From NCBI GenBank assembly GCA_029721435.1, contig CM056576.1:64499876-64563875 (forward strand): 64,000 nt of DNA, in the 5' to 3' direction. The stretch comes from Gymnothorax reevesii (lineage: Eukaryota > Chordata > Actinopteri > Anguilliformes > Muraenidae). Below the pieces are notes generated by a model. That model saw nothing but the letters and a program-made list of their open reading frames with translations. It was not told where the DNA came from and made no database searches. Positions 50,101 through 62,873 of this stretch are shown here, one piece after another. Both the position numbers and the translations under genes were made by a program. Position 1 is the stretch's first letter. Every line of letters begins with the position of its first letter.

Positions 50101-53100
50101 CACCCAGAACACCATAGCAACCGCCTAGCAACCACCAAAAACACCATAGCAACTGCCTAGCAACGCCCTAGCAACCACCCAGAACACCATAGCAACCGCC
50201 TAGCAACCACGCAGAACACCATAGCAACTGCCTAGCAACACCCTAACAACCACCCAGAACACCATAGCAACCGCCTAGCAACGCCCTAGCAACCTCCCAG
50301 ACCACCCTAGCCACAGCCTACCCATGCCCTAGCAACCTCCCAGCCCACCATAGCACCCGCCTAGCAAGGCCCTAGCAACCACCCAGAACACCATAGCACC
50401 CGCCTAGCAACCACCTAGAACACCATAGCAACTGCCTAGCAACGCCCTAGCAACCACCCAGAACACCATAACAACCACCTAGCAACCACCCAAAACACCA
50501 TAACAACTGCCTAGCAACGCCCCAGCAACCACCCAGAACACCATAGCAACTCCCTAGCAACCACCCACAAAACCATTGCACCTGCCTACCCACCCCCTAC
50601 CCACCCCCCAGAACACCATAGCAACCGCCTAGCACCGCCCTAGCAACCACCCAGAACACCATAGCAACAGCCTAGCAACCATCAGAACACCATAGAAACT
50701 GCCTAGCAACGCCCTAGCAACCACCCAGCACACCATAGCAACCGCCTAGCAACCACTCAGAACACCATAGCAACCGCCTATCAACCACCCAGAACACCAT
50801 AGCAACTGCCTAGCACAGACCTAGCAACCACCCAGAACACCATAGCAACCGCCTAGCTACCACCCAGAACACCATAGCAACCGCCTAGCAACCACCCACA
50901 ACACCAGAGCAACCGCCTAACAACCACCCAGAACACCATAGCAACACCCTAGCAACCACCCAGAACACCATAGCAACCGCCTAGCAACCATCTAGAACAC
51001 CATAGCAACAGCCTAGCAATGCCCTAGCAACCTCCCAGAACACCATAGCAACCGCCTAGCAAGGCCCTAGCAACCACCCAGAACACCATAGCAACCGCCT
51101 AGCAACCATCTAGAACACCATAGCAACTGCCTAGCAACGCCCTAGCAACCACCCAAAACACCATAGCAACTGCCTAGCAACCACCCAAAACACCATAGCA
51201 ACTGCCTAGCAACCACCCAGAACACCATAGCAACTGCCTAGCAACGCCCTAGTAACCACACAGAACACCATAGAAATCGCCTAGCAACGCCCTAGCAACC
51301 ACCCAGAACACCATAGCAACCGCCTAGCAACCACCCAGAACACCATAGCAACTGCCTAGCAACGCCCTAGCAACCACCCAGAACACCATAGCAACCGCCT
51401 AGCAACCACCCAGAACACCATAGCAACTGCCTAGCAACGCCCTAGCAACCACCCAGAACACCTTAGCAACCGCCTAGCCACCACCCAGACCACCATAGCA
51501 ACTGCCTAGCAACGCCCTAGCAACCACACAGAACACCATAGGAATCGCCTAGCAACGCCTTAGCAACCACCCAGAACACCATAGCAACCGCCTAGCAACC
51601 ACCCAGAACACCAAAGCAACTGCCTAGCAACGCCCGAGCAACCACCCAGAACACCATAGCAACCGCCTAGCAACCACCCAGAACACCATAGCAACTGCCT
51701 AGCAACGCCCAAGCAACCACCCAGAACACCATAGCAACCACCTAGCAACCACCCAAAACACCATAGCAACTGCCAAGCAACGCCCTAGCAACCACCCAGA
51801 ACACCATAGCAACCGCCTAGCAACCACCCAAAACACCATAGCAACTGCCTAGCAACACCCTAACAAACATCCAGAACACCATAGCAACCGCCTAGCAACG
51901 CCCTAGCAACCACCCAGAACACCATAGCAACTGCCTAGCAACGCCCTAGCAACCGCACAGAACACCATAGGAATCGCCTAGCAACGCCCTAGCAACCACC
52001 CAGAACACCATAGCAACCGCCTAGCAACCACCCAGAACACCATAGCAACTGCCTAGCAACGCCCTAGCAACCACCCAGAACACCATAACAACCGCCTAGC
52101 AATGCCCTAACAACCATTAAGAACACCATAGCAACTGCCTAGCAACCACTCAGCACACCAAAGCAACTGCCTAGCAACGCCCTAGCAACCACCCAGAACA
52201 CCATAGCAACTGCCTAGCAACACCCTAGCAACCAGCCAGAACACCATAGCAACCACCTAGCAACGCCCTAGCAACCAGCCAGAACATCATAGCAACTGCT
52301 TAGCAAAGCCCTAGCAACCACCCAGAATGCCATAGCAACCGCCTAGCAACCACCCAGAACACCAAAGCAACCGCCTAGCAACGCCCTAGCAACCACCCAG
52401 AACACCATAGCAACCGCCTAGCAACCACCCAGAACACCATAGCAACTGCCTAGCAACGCCCTAGCAACCACCCAGAACACCATAGCAACCGCCTAGCAAC
52501 CACCCAGAACACCATAGCAACTGCCTAGCAACGCCCGAGCAACCACCCAGAACACCATAGCAACCGCCTAGCAACCACCCAGAACACCATAGCAACTGCC
52601 TAGCAACGCCCTAGCAACCACCCAGAACACCATAGCAACCGCCTAGCAACCACCAAAAACACCATAGCAACTGCCTAGCAACGCCCTAGCAACCACCCAG
52701 AACACCATAGCAACCGCCTAGCAACCACCCAGAACACCATAGCAACTGCCTAGCAACACCCTAACAACCACCCAGAACACCATAGCAACCGCCTAGCAAG
52801 GCCCTAGCAACCACCCAGAACACCATAGCAACCGCCTAGCAACCACCCAGAACACCATAGCAACCGCCTAGCAACGCCCTAGCAACCACCCAGAACACCA
52901 TAGCAACCACCTAGCAACCACCCAAAACACCATAGCAACTGCCTAGCAACGCCCTAGCAACCACCCAGAACACCATAGCAACTGCCTAGCAACCACCCAG
53001 AAAACCATTGCAACTGCCTAGCAACACCCTAACAACCACCCAGAACACCATAGCAACCGCCTAGCAACGCCCTAGCAACCACCCAGAACACCATAGCAAC

Positions 53101-56100
53101 AGCCTAGCAACCATCAGAACACCATAGAAACTGCCTAGCAACGCCCTAGCAACCACCCAGCACACCATAGCAACCGCCTAGCAACCACTCAGAACACCAT
53201 AGCAACCGCCTATCAACCACCCAGAACACCATAGCAACTGCCAAGCAAAGACCTAGCAACCACCCAGAACACCATAGCAACCGCCTAGCTACCACCCAGA
53301 ACACCATAGCAACCGCCTAGCAACCACCCAGAACACCAGAGCAACCGCCTAACAACCACCCAGAACACCATAGCAACACCCTAGCAACCACCCAGAACAC
53401 CATAGCAACCGCCTAGCAACCATCTAGAACACCATAGCAACAGCCTAGCAATTCCCTAGCAACCTCCCAGAACACCATAGCAACCGCCTAGCAAGGCCCT
53501 AGCAACCACCCAGAACACCATAGCAACCGCCTAGCAACCACCCAGAACACCATAGCAACTGCCTAGCAACGCCCTAGCAACCACCCAGAACACCATAGCA
53601 ACCACCTAGCAACCACCCAAAACACCATAGCAACTGCCTAGCAACGCCCTAGCAACCACCCAGAACACCATAGCAACCGCCTAGCAACCACCCAGAACAC
53701 CATTGCAACTGCCTAGCAACACCCTAACAACCACCCAGAACACCATAGCAACCGCCTAGCAAGGCCCTAGCAACCACCCAGAACACCATAGCAACCGCCC
53801 AGCAACCACCCAAAACACCATAGCAACTGCCTAGCAACGCCCTAGCAACCACCCAGAACACCATAGCAACCGCCTAGCAACCACCCAGAACACCATAGCA
53901 ACTGCCTAGCAATGCCCTAGCAACCACCCAGAACACCTTAGCAACCGCCTAGCAACAACCCAGAACACCATAGCAACTGCCTAGCAACGCCCTAGCAACC
54001 ACACAGAACACCATAGGAATCGCCTAGCAACGCCCTAGCAACCACCCAGAACACCATAGCACCCGCCTAGCAACCACCCAGAACACCATAGCAACTGCCT
54101 AGCAATGCCCGAGCAACCACCCAGAACACCATAGCAACCGCCTAGCAACCACCCAGAACACCATAGCAACTGCCTAGCAACGCCCAAGCAACCACCCAGA
54201 ACACCATAGCAACCACCTAGCAACCACCCAAAACACCATAGCAACTGCCTAGCAACGCCCTAGCAACCACCCAGAACACCATAGCAACCGCCTAGCAACC
54301 ACCCAAAACACCATAGCAACTGCCTAGCAACACCCTAACAAACATCCAGAACACCATAGCAACCGCCTAGCAACGCCCTAGCAACCACCCAGAACACCAT
54401 AGCAACTGCCTAGCAACGCCCTAGCAAGCACACAGAACACCATAGGAATCGCCTAGCAACGCCCTAGCAACCACCCAGAACACCATAGCAACCGCCTAGC
54501 AACCACCCAGAACACCATAGCAACTGCCTAGCAACGCCCTAGCAAACACCCAGAACACCATAGCAACCGCCTAGCAACCACCCAGAACACCATAGCAACC
54601 GCCTAGCAACCACCCAGAACACCATAGCAACTGCATAGCAACGCCCGAGCAACCACCCAGAACACCATAGCAACCCCCTCGCAACCACCCAGAACACCAT
54701 AGCAACTCCCTAGCAACGCCCAAGCACCCGCCCAGAACACCATAGCAACCACCTAGCACCCACCCAAAACACCATAGCAACTGCCTAGCAACGCCCTAGC
54801 AACCACCCAGAACACCATAGCAACCGCCTAGCAACCACCCAGAACACCATAGCAACTGCCTAGCAACACCCTAACAACCACCCAGAACACCATAGCAACC
54901 GCCTAGCAACGTCCTAGCAACCACCCAGAACACCATAGCAACAGCCTAGCAATGCCCTAGCAACCTCCCAGAACACCATAGCAACCGCCTAGCAAGGCCC
55001 TAGCAACCACCCAGAACACCATAGCAACCGCCCAGTAACCACCCAAAACACCATAGCAACTGCCTAGCAACGCCCTAGCAACCACCAAGAACACCTTAGC
55101 AACCGCCTAGCAACCACCCAAAACACCATAGCAACTGCCTAGCAACCACCCAGAACACTATAGCAACTGCCAAGCAACGCCCTAGCAACCACCCAGAACA
55201 CCATAGCAACCGCCTAGCAACCACCCAAAACACCATAGCAACTGCCTAGCAACCACCCAGAACACTATAGCAACTGCCAACGAACGCCCTCGCACCCACC
55301 CAGAACACCATAGCAACCGCCTAGCAACCACCCAGAACACCATAGCAACTGCCTAGCAACGCCCTAGCAACCACCCAGAACACCATAACAACCGCCTAGC
55401 AATGCCCTAACAACCATTAAGAACACCATAGCAACTGCCTAACAACCACTCAGCACACCAAAGCAACTGCCTAGCAATACCCTAGCAACCACCCAGAACA
55501 CCATAGCAACCGCCTAGCAACTACCCGAAACACCATAGCAACTGCCTAGCATCGCCCTAGCAACCACCCAGAACACCATAGCAACCACCTAGCAACCACC
55601 CAGAACACCATAGCAACTGCCTAGCAACGCCCTAGCAACCACCCAGAACACCATAGCAACCGCCTAGCAACCACCCAGAACACCATAGCAACTGCCTAGC
55701 AACACCCTAGCAACCACCCAGAACACCATAGCAACTGCCTAGCAACCACCCAGAACACCATAGCAACCGCCTAGCAACCACCCAGAACACCAGAGCAACC
55801 GCCTAACTACCATCCAGAACACCATTGCAACTGCCTAGCAACGCCCTAGCAACCACCCAGAACACCATAGCAACGCCCCAGCAACCACCCAGAACACCAT
55901 AGCAACCGCCTAGCAACGCCCGAGCATCCACCCAGAACACCATACAAACCGCCTAGCAACGCCCTAGCAACCACCCAGAACACCATAGCTACCACTTAGC
56001 AACCACCCAGAACAGCATAGCAACTGCCTAGCAACACCCTAGCAACCACCCAGAACACCATAGCAACCGCCTAGCAACGCCGTAGCAACCACCCAGAACA

Positions 56101-56631
56101 CCATAGTAACTGCTCAGCAATGCCCTAGCAACCACCCAGAACACCATAGCAACTGCCTAGCAACGCCCTAGCAACCACCCAGAACACCATAGCAACTGCC
56201 TAGCAACGCCCTAGCAACCACCCAGAACACCATAGCACCGGCCTAGCAACCACCCAGAACAGCATAGCAACTGCCTAGCAACACCCTAGCAACCACCCAG
56301 AACACCATAGCAACCACCTAGCACCGCCCTAGCAACCACCCAGAACATCATAGCAACTCTTTAGCAAAGCCCTAGTAACCACCCAGAATGCCATAGCAAC
56401 CGCCTAGCAACAACCCAGAACCCCATAGCAACGCTCTAGCAACCACCCAGAACGCCATAGCAACCGCCTAGCAACCACCCAGAACACCATAGCAACCGCC
56501 TAGCAATGCCCTATCAACCACCCAGAACACCATAGCAACTGCCAAGCAATGCCCTAGCAACCACCCAGAACATGATAGCAGCTGCCTAGCAACACCCTCA
56601 CAAGTACACAGAACACCATAGCAACTGCCTC
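47182..56631. repeat. Minisatellite stretch 9 (longest, 9,450 bp)
   Basis: About twice to three times the usual length. It contains an internal duplication with a period near 2.43-2.52 kb: the AGCCAGA..ATCAT variant at 49,758 and 52,277, CATCTAGAAC at 50,989 and 53,421, and TAACAAACAT at 51,861 and 54,336. A further copy of the CAACCATTAA variant lies exactly 3,300 bp apart (52,111 and 55,411). Dense C-for-A/G patches occur at 49,760-49,805, 50,300-50,350 and 50,570-50,625. Confidence 0.95.
49750..54350. repeat. Tandem duplication inside stretch 9, period ~2.4-2.5 kb
   Basis: Ordered variant units from ~49,750 to ~51,900 recur from ~52,270 to ~54,350. The offset changes from 2,518 to 2,432 and then 2,475 bp, the first step being 86 bp or two 43-bp units. 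Whole repeat units have thus been lost or gained since the duplication. Confidence 0.8.
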
Positions 56632-57056
56632 ACAACTGTTACAGCCAGTCCTCATTATGTCAAATTACAATAAAAAAAATGTAATTTTTTAAGCTACTCA
56701 ACTTATCAACCTTTCAGCCATTCCAACTCCTGATTGTTTTCGATTATGACTTCCGGCAACTGTTTCTTCTGCCCAATCCTGTCTCAAAATATAAGTCCTT
56801 ACTCCAATTCTTCACTATTAAAAAATGTCACGATTAAAAATTTCCATATGACAGTTGTCATCAACTATGACTCCCGCAAACTGTTTCCTCAGTCCACATC
56901 TGTTTCAAAATAAAAGTCCTCACCACTACCAAAATTATCCTTCTAAAAACGTAGCTACCAATACCATAATGCAATGACATGTTACAAACTCCACCTTATG
57001 CAACTACACTTTGCATTTTCAATGCACACGTAATTCCCTGGAATTACATTATCTAG

Positions 57057-57070
57057 TTATTATTATTATT
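57057..57070 (+). repeat. TTA microsatellite (block 10)
   Basis: 14 bp, no module. Confidence 0.9.
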
Positions 57071-59430
57071 CTTCTAACACACTTAATGCGGCCTCAACCG
57101 TTTATCGTAGAAACTTCATTCAAACTGCGTTGCGTAGGTCTTACTCAGGACACCTGTGCAATGTATTTTTCATCTTTGTAACTTTTATACTTTTTGAGTT
57201 ACTAATAAAAAACTATAAATTTTTTCCCCCCATAGACTTAACATTGGCATTATGACATCACAATAGGGCCATTAAGCAAATGGAATCTTGTGCCAGGTGT
57301 TCTGACCACCTGCTGTAACTGTCAGTTTTTCAGGCTGTAAGACTACAATCTGGCTCTCTTGAGACTACAGCTTCCTTACTGCTTTCCTTCCTTCTATTTT
57401 CTGTCATTCCTTCTTTCTTTTTCCCTCCTATTTCTTTCCTTTGTTCCTTCCTTCCTTTATTCGTTCCTTCTTTCCTACTTTACTTCCTTCTATCCTGCCT
57501 TTCATCCTTCCTCCCATTCTTCCTCCCTACCAATTTTCTTTCCTACCTTCCTTAGTTTTTCTTTCCTTCCATCATGCCTTCTTTCATTCCTTCATATCCT
57601 TCTTATCTTTCTTCCTTTCTTCTTTCTGCTTTCCCTCTCTTTCCTTCCCTCTTCCCTTCTTTACTTTTTCTTTCCTTCCTTCTCTCTTTCCTTCTGTTTT
57701 TCATTTCTTCTTCCTCACTTCCTTCCTTCTTTCCTTCTATCTTTACTTAAATCCTTCTTCTTCCCTTCTTCCTTTCCTTCCTTCCTTACTTCCTTCTTTC
57801 CGTCATTCCTCTGTTTCTTTCCTTCCTCGCCTAGTTTCCTTTGTTCTTTCCTGCCTTCCTTTGATTTCCTTCTTTTTTCCTATATTCCTTCTTTCCTTAC
57901 TTCCCTCATTAGTTCCTTCTTTCCCTCCTTCCTTCCTTGTTAATATTCCAAATAATTTCGTAATCACATCAACGCCCTAGCAACAACAAGAACAACATAG
58001 CAACTGTCGAGCAATGCCCAAGCAAATATTCAGAACACCATAGCAACCGCCTAGCAACCACCCAAAACACCATAGCAACTGCCTAGCAACCACCCAGAAC
58101 ACTATAGCAACTGCCAAGCAACGCCCTAGCAACCACCCAGAACACCATAGCAACCGCCAAGCAACCACTCAGAACACCAAAGCAACTGCCTAGCAACGCC
58201 CTAGCAACCACCCAGAACACCATAGCAACCGCCTAGCAACGCCCTCACAACCACCAAGAACACCATAGCAACTGCCTAGCAACCACCCAGAACACCATAG
58301 CAACTGCCTAGCAACGCCCTAGCAACCACCCAGAACACTATAGCAACCGCCTAGCAACCACCCAAAACACCATAGCAACTGCCTAGCAACGCCCTAGCAA
58401 CCACCCAGAACACCATAGCAATCGCCTAGCAACCACCCAGAACACCATAGCAACTGCCTAGCAACGCCCCAGCAACCACCCAGAACACCATAGCAACCGC
58501 CCAGCAACCACCCAAAACACCATAGCAACTGCCTAGCAACGCCCTAGCAACCACCAAGAACACCTTAGCAACCGCCTAGCAACCACCCAGAACACCATAG
58601 CAACTGCCTAGCAACGCCCTAGCAACCACACAGAACACCATAGGAATCGCCTAGCAACGCCCTAGCAACCAACCAGGACACCATAGCAACCGCCTAGCAA
58701 CCACCCAGAACACCATAGCAACTGCCTAGCAACGCCCTAGCAACCACCCAGAACACCATAGCAACTGCCTAGCAACCACCCAGAACACCATAGCAACTGC
58801 CTAGCAACCACCCAGAACACCATAACAACTGCCTAGCAACGCCCTAGCAACCACCCAGAACACCATAGCAACCGCCTAGCAACCACCCAAAACACCATAG
58901 CAACCGCTTAGCAACCACCCGGAACACCATAGCAACCACCTAGCAACTCCCTAGCAACCACCCAGAACACCATAGCAACCGCCTAGCAACCACCCAGAAC
59001 TCCATGGCAACTGCCTAGCAACGCCCTAGCAACCACCCAGAACACCATAGCAACCACCTAGCAACCACCCAAAACACCAAAGCAACTGCCTAGCAACGCC
59101 CTAGCAACCACCCAGAACACCATAGCAACCGCCTAGCAACCACCCAGAACACCATAGCAACTGCCTAGCAACACCCTAACAACCACCCAGAAAACCATAG
59201 CAACCGCCTAGCAAGGCCCTAGCAACCACCCAGAACACCATAGCAACCGCCTAGCAACCACCCAGAACACCATAGCAACTGCCTAGCAACGCCCTAGCAA
59301 CCACCCAGAACACCATAGCAACCACCTAGCAACCACCCAAAACACCATCGCAACTGCCTAGCAACGCCCTAGCAACCACTCACAACACCATAGCAACCGC
59401 CTAGCAACCACCCAGAACACCATACCAACA
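57071..59430. repeat. Segmental duplication B, right member
   Basis: Counterpart of 39834-42240. The only sizeable difference is the 48-bp loss in the block tail at ~57,966. Small unit differences occur around 58,760-58,820. Confidence 0.88.
57371..57938 (+). repeat. Polypyrimidine tract, block 10 (568 bp)
   Basis: Almost identical to the block 8 tract, including the CTTCCCTTCTTTAC and CTTCTTTCCTTC variants. Confidence 0.92.
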
Positions 59431-61482
59431 GGCGAGCAACCCGCTACCAAACACCCAGAACACCATAGCAACCACCTAGCCACCACCCAAAACACCATAG
59501 CAGCTGCCTAGCAACGCCCTAGCAACCAGCCAGAACACCATAGCCACCGCCTAGCGACCACCCAGAACACCATAGCAACCGCCGAGCAACGCCCTAGCAA
59601 CCACCCAGAACACCAGAGCAACCACCTAGCAACCACCCAAAACACCATAGCAACTGCCTAGCAACGCCCTTGCAACCACCCAGAACGCCATAGCAACCGC
59701 CTAGCAACCACCCGGAACACCATAGCAACTGGCTAGCAACGCCCTAGCAACCACCCAGAACACCATAGCAACCACCTAGCAACCACCCAGAACACCATAG
59801 CAACCGCCTAGCAACCACCAAGAACAACATTGCAACTGCCTAGCAACAGCCTAAGAAGCACCCAGAACACCATAGCAACCGCCTAGCAACGCCCTAGCAG
59901 CCACCCAGAATACCATAGCAACAGCCTAGCAACCATCAGAACACCATAGCAACTGCCTAGCAACGCCCTTGCCACCACCCAGAACACCATAGCAACCGCC
60001 TAGCAACCACCCAGAACACCATAGCAACCGCCTAGCAACCACCGAGCACACCATAGCAATTGCATAGCAACGACCTAGCAACCACCCAGAACACCACAGC
60101 AACCGCCTAGCTACCACCCAGAACACCATGGCAACGGCCTAGCAACCACCCAGAACACCACAGCAACCGCCTAACAACCCCCCAGAACACCATAGTAACA
60201 CCCTAGCAACCACCCAGAACACCCTAGCAACCGCCTCGCAACCATCTAGAACACCATAGCAACTGCCTAGCAACGCCCTAGCAACCACCCAGAACACCAT
60301 AGCAACGCCCTAGCAACCACCCAGAACACCATAGCAACCGCCTAGCAACGCCCGAGCAACCACCCAGAACACCATAGCAACCACCTAGCAACGCCCTCAC
60401 AACCACCAAGAACACCATAGCAACTGCCTAGCAACCACCCAGAACACCATTGCAACTGCCTAGCAACGCCCTAGCAACCACCCAGAACACTATAGCAACT
60501 GCCTAGCAACCACCCAAAACACCATAGCTACTGCCTAGCAACGCCCTAGCAACCACCCAGAACACCACAGCAATCCCCTAGCAACCACCCAGAACACCAT
60601 AGCAACTGCCTAGCAACACCCTAGCAACCACCCAGAACACCATAGCAACACCCCAGCAACCACCCAAAACACCATAGCAACTGCCTAGCAACGGCCTAGC
60701 AAACACCAAGAACACCTTAGCAACCGCCTAGCAACCACCCAGAACACCATAGCAACTGCCTAGCAACGCCCTAGCAACCACACAGAACACCATAGGAATC
60801 GCCTAGCAACGCCCTAGCAACCAACCAGGACACCATAGCAACTGCCTCGCAACACCCTAGCAACCACCCAGAACACCATAGCAACCGCCTAGCAACGCCG
60901 TAGCAACCACCCAGAACACCATAGCAACTGCTTAGCAATGCCCTAGCAACCACCCAGAACGCCATAGCAACCACCCTAACAACCACCCAGATCACCATAG
61001 CAACTGCCTAGCAATGCCCTAGCAACCACCCAGAACACCATAGCAACTGCCTAGCAACGCCCTAGCAACCACCCAGAACACCATAGCAACTGCCTAGCAA
61101 CACCCTAGCAACCACCCAGAACACCATAGCAACGCCCTAGCAACCACCCAGAACATCATAGCAACTGCTTAGCAAAGCCCTAGCAACCACGCAGAATGCC
61201 ATAGCAACCGCCTAGCAACCACCCAGAACCCCATAGCAACACTCTCGCAACCACCCAGAACGCCATAGCAACCGCCTAGCAACCACCCAGAACACCATAG
61301 CAATCGCCTAGCAACGCCCTATCAACCACTCAGAACACCACAGCAACCGCTTAGCAAGGCCCTAGCAACCACCCAGAACACCAATGCAACTGCCTAGCAA
61401 TGCCCTAGCAACCACCCAGAACACGATAGCAGCTGCCTAGCAACACCCTCACAAGTACACAGAACACCATAGCAACTGCCTA
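57970..61482. repeat. Minisatellite stretch 10
   Basis: 3,513 bp. After ~59,430 it leaves the similarity with stretch 8 and enters more diverged units (for example GGCGAGCAACCCGCTACC near 59,432). Near 60,390-60,840 the start-of-stretch series (CCCTCACAACCACCAAG to CAACCAGGACACC) appears a second time without a block in front of it. This looks like a block-less or recombined unit. Confidence 0.95.
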
Positions 61483-61906
61483 ACAACTGTTACAGCCAGT
61501 CCTCATTGTGTCAAATTACAATAAAAAAATGTATTTTTTTAAGCTACTCAACTTATCAACCTTTCAGCCATTCCAACTCCTGATTGTTTTCGACTATGAC
61601 TTCCGGCAACTGTTTCTTCTGCCCAATCCTGTCTCAAAATATAAGTCCTCACTACAATTCTTCACTATTAAAAAATGTCACTATTAAAAATTTCCATATG
61701 ACGGTTGTCATCAACTATGACTCCCGCAAACTGTTTCCTCAGTCCACATCTGTTTCAAAATAAAAGTCCTCACCACTACCATAATTATCCTACTAAAAAC
61801 GTAGCTACCAATATCATAATGCAATGATATGTTACAAACTCCACCTTATGCAACTACACTTTGCATTTTCAATGCACACGTAATCCCCTGGAATTACATT
61901 ATCTAG

Positions 61907-61932
61907 TTATTATTATTATTATTATTATTATT
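61907..61932 (+). repeat. TTA microsatellite (block 11)
   Basis: 26 bp. It joins directly to CTAACAC because the usual CTT spacer is absent. Confidence 0.9.
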
Positions 61933-62229
61933 CTAACACACTTAATGCGGCCTCAACCGTTTATCGTAGAAACTTCATTCAAACTGCATTGCGTAGGTCT
62001 TACTTAGGACACCTGTGCAATGTATTTTTCATCTTTGTAACTTTTATACTTTTTGAGTTATTAATAAAAAACTATAAATTTTTTCCCCTCATAGACTTAA
62101 CATTGGCATTATGACATCACAATAGGGCCATTAAGCAAATGGAATCTTGTGCCAGGTGTTCTGACCACCTGCTGTAACTGTCAGTTTCTCAGGCTGTAAG
62201 ACTACAATCTGGCTCTCTTGAGACTACAG

Positions 62230-62794
62230 CTTCCTTACTGCTTTCCTTCCTTCTATTTTCTGTCATTCCTTCTTTCTTTTTTCCTCCTATTTCTTTCCTT
62301 CTTTCTTCCCTTCCTTTCTTCGTTCTTTCCTACTTTACTTCCTTCTATCCTGCCTTTCATCCTTCCTCCCATTCTTCCTCCCAACCAATTTTCTTTCCTA
62401 CCTCCCTTAGTTTTTCTTTCCTTCCATCATGCCTTCTTTCATTCCTTCATATCGTTCTTATCTTTCTTCCTTTCTTCTTTCTGCTTTCCCTCTCTTTCCC
62501 TCCCTCTTCCTTTCTTTACTTTTTCTTTCCTTCCTTCTCTCTTTCCTTCTGATTTTAATTTCTTCTTCCTTCCTTCCTTCCTTCCTTCTATCTTTACTTA
62601 AATCCTTCTTCTTCCCTTCTTCCTTTCCTTCCTTCTTTACTTCCTTCTTTCCTTCATTCCTCTGTTTCTTTCCATCCATCCTCGCCTTCTTTCCTTTGTT
62701 CTTTCCTGCCTTCTTTTGATTTCCTTCTTTTATTCCGATATTCCTTCTTTCCTTACTTCCCTCATTAGTTCCTTCTTTCCCTCCTTCCTTCCTT
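62230..62794 (+). repeat. Polypyrimidine tract, block 11 (565 bp)
   Basis: Slightly shorter, with several local rearrangements near 62,300-62,340 (CTTTCTTCCCTTCC) and a GATTTTAATTTC variant near 62,550. Confidence 0.92.
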
Positions 62795-62873
62795 GTTAAT
62801 ATTCCAAATAATTTTGTAATCGTACGGTTCACTACTTCTCCCAGTTTTCACTCGATCCCCAAACAAGACACAT

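Larger units (their letters stand above)
56632..57969 (+). repeat. Composite spacer block, copy 10 (shortest, tail deletion)
   Basis: 1,338 bp. Parts: AT-rich 56632-57056, TTA 57057-57070, core 57071-57370, pyrimidine tract 57371-57938, truncated tail 57939-57969. The tail has lost 48 bp between TAATC and ACATCAAC, so CGTACG and the following segment are missing. The AT-rich segment has its own variants (GTAATTTTTT, CACGATTAAA, AATACCATAATG, ATGACATG) unlike copy 8, although the remainder matches copy 8. Confidence 0.93.
61483..62873 (+). repeat. Composite spacer block, copy 11
   Basis: 1,391 bp. Parts: AT-rich 61483-61906, TTA 61907-61932, core 61933-62229 (297 bp, lacking the CTT at its start), pyrimidine tract 62230-62794, tail 62795-62873. 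TCATTGTGTC subtype like copy 7. The palindrome has one change (GTAATCCCCTGG), and TGCATTGCG replaces TGCGTTGCG in the core, a CpG-type change. Confidence 0.93.
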
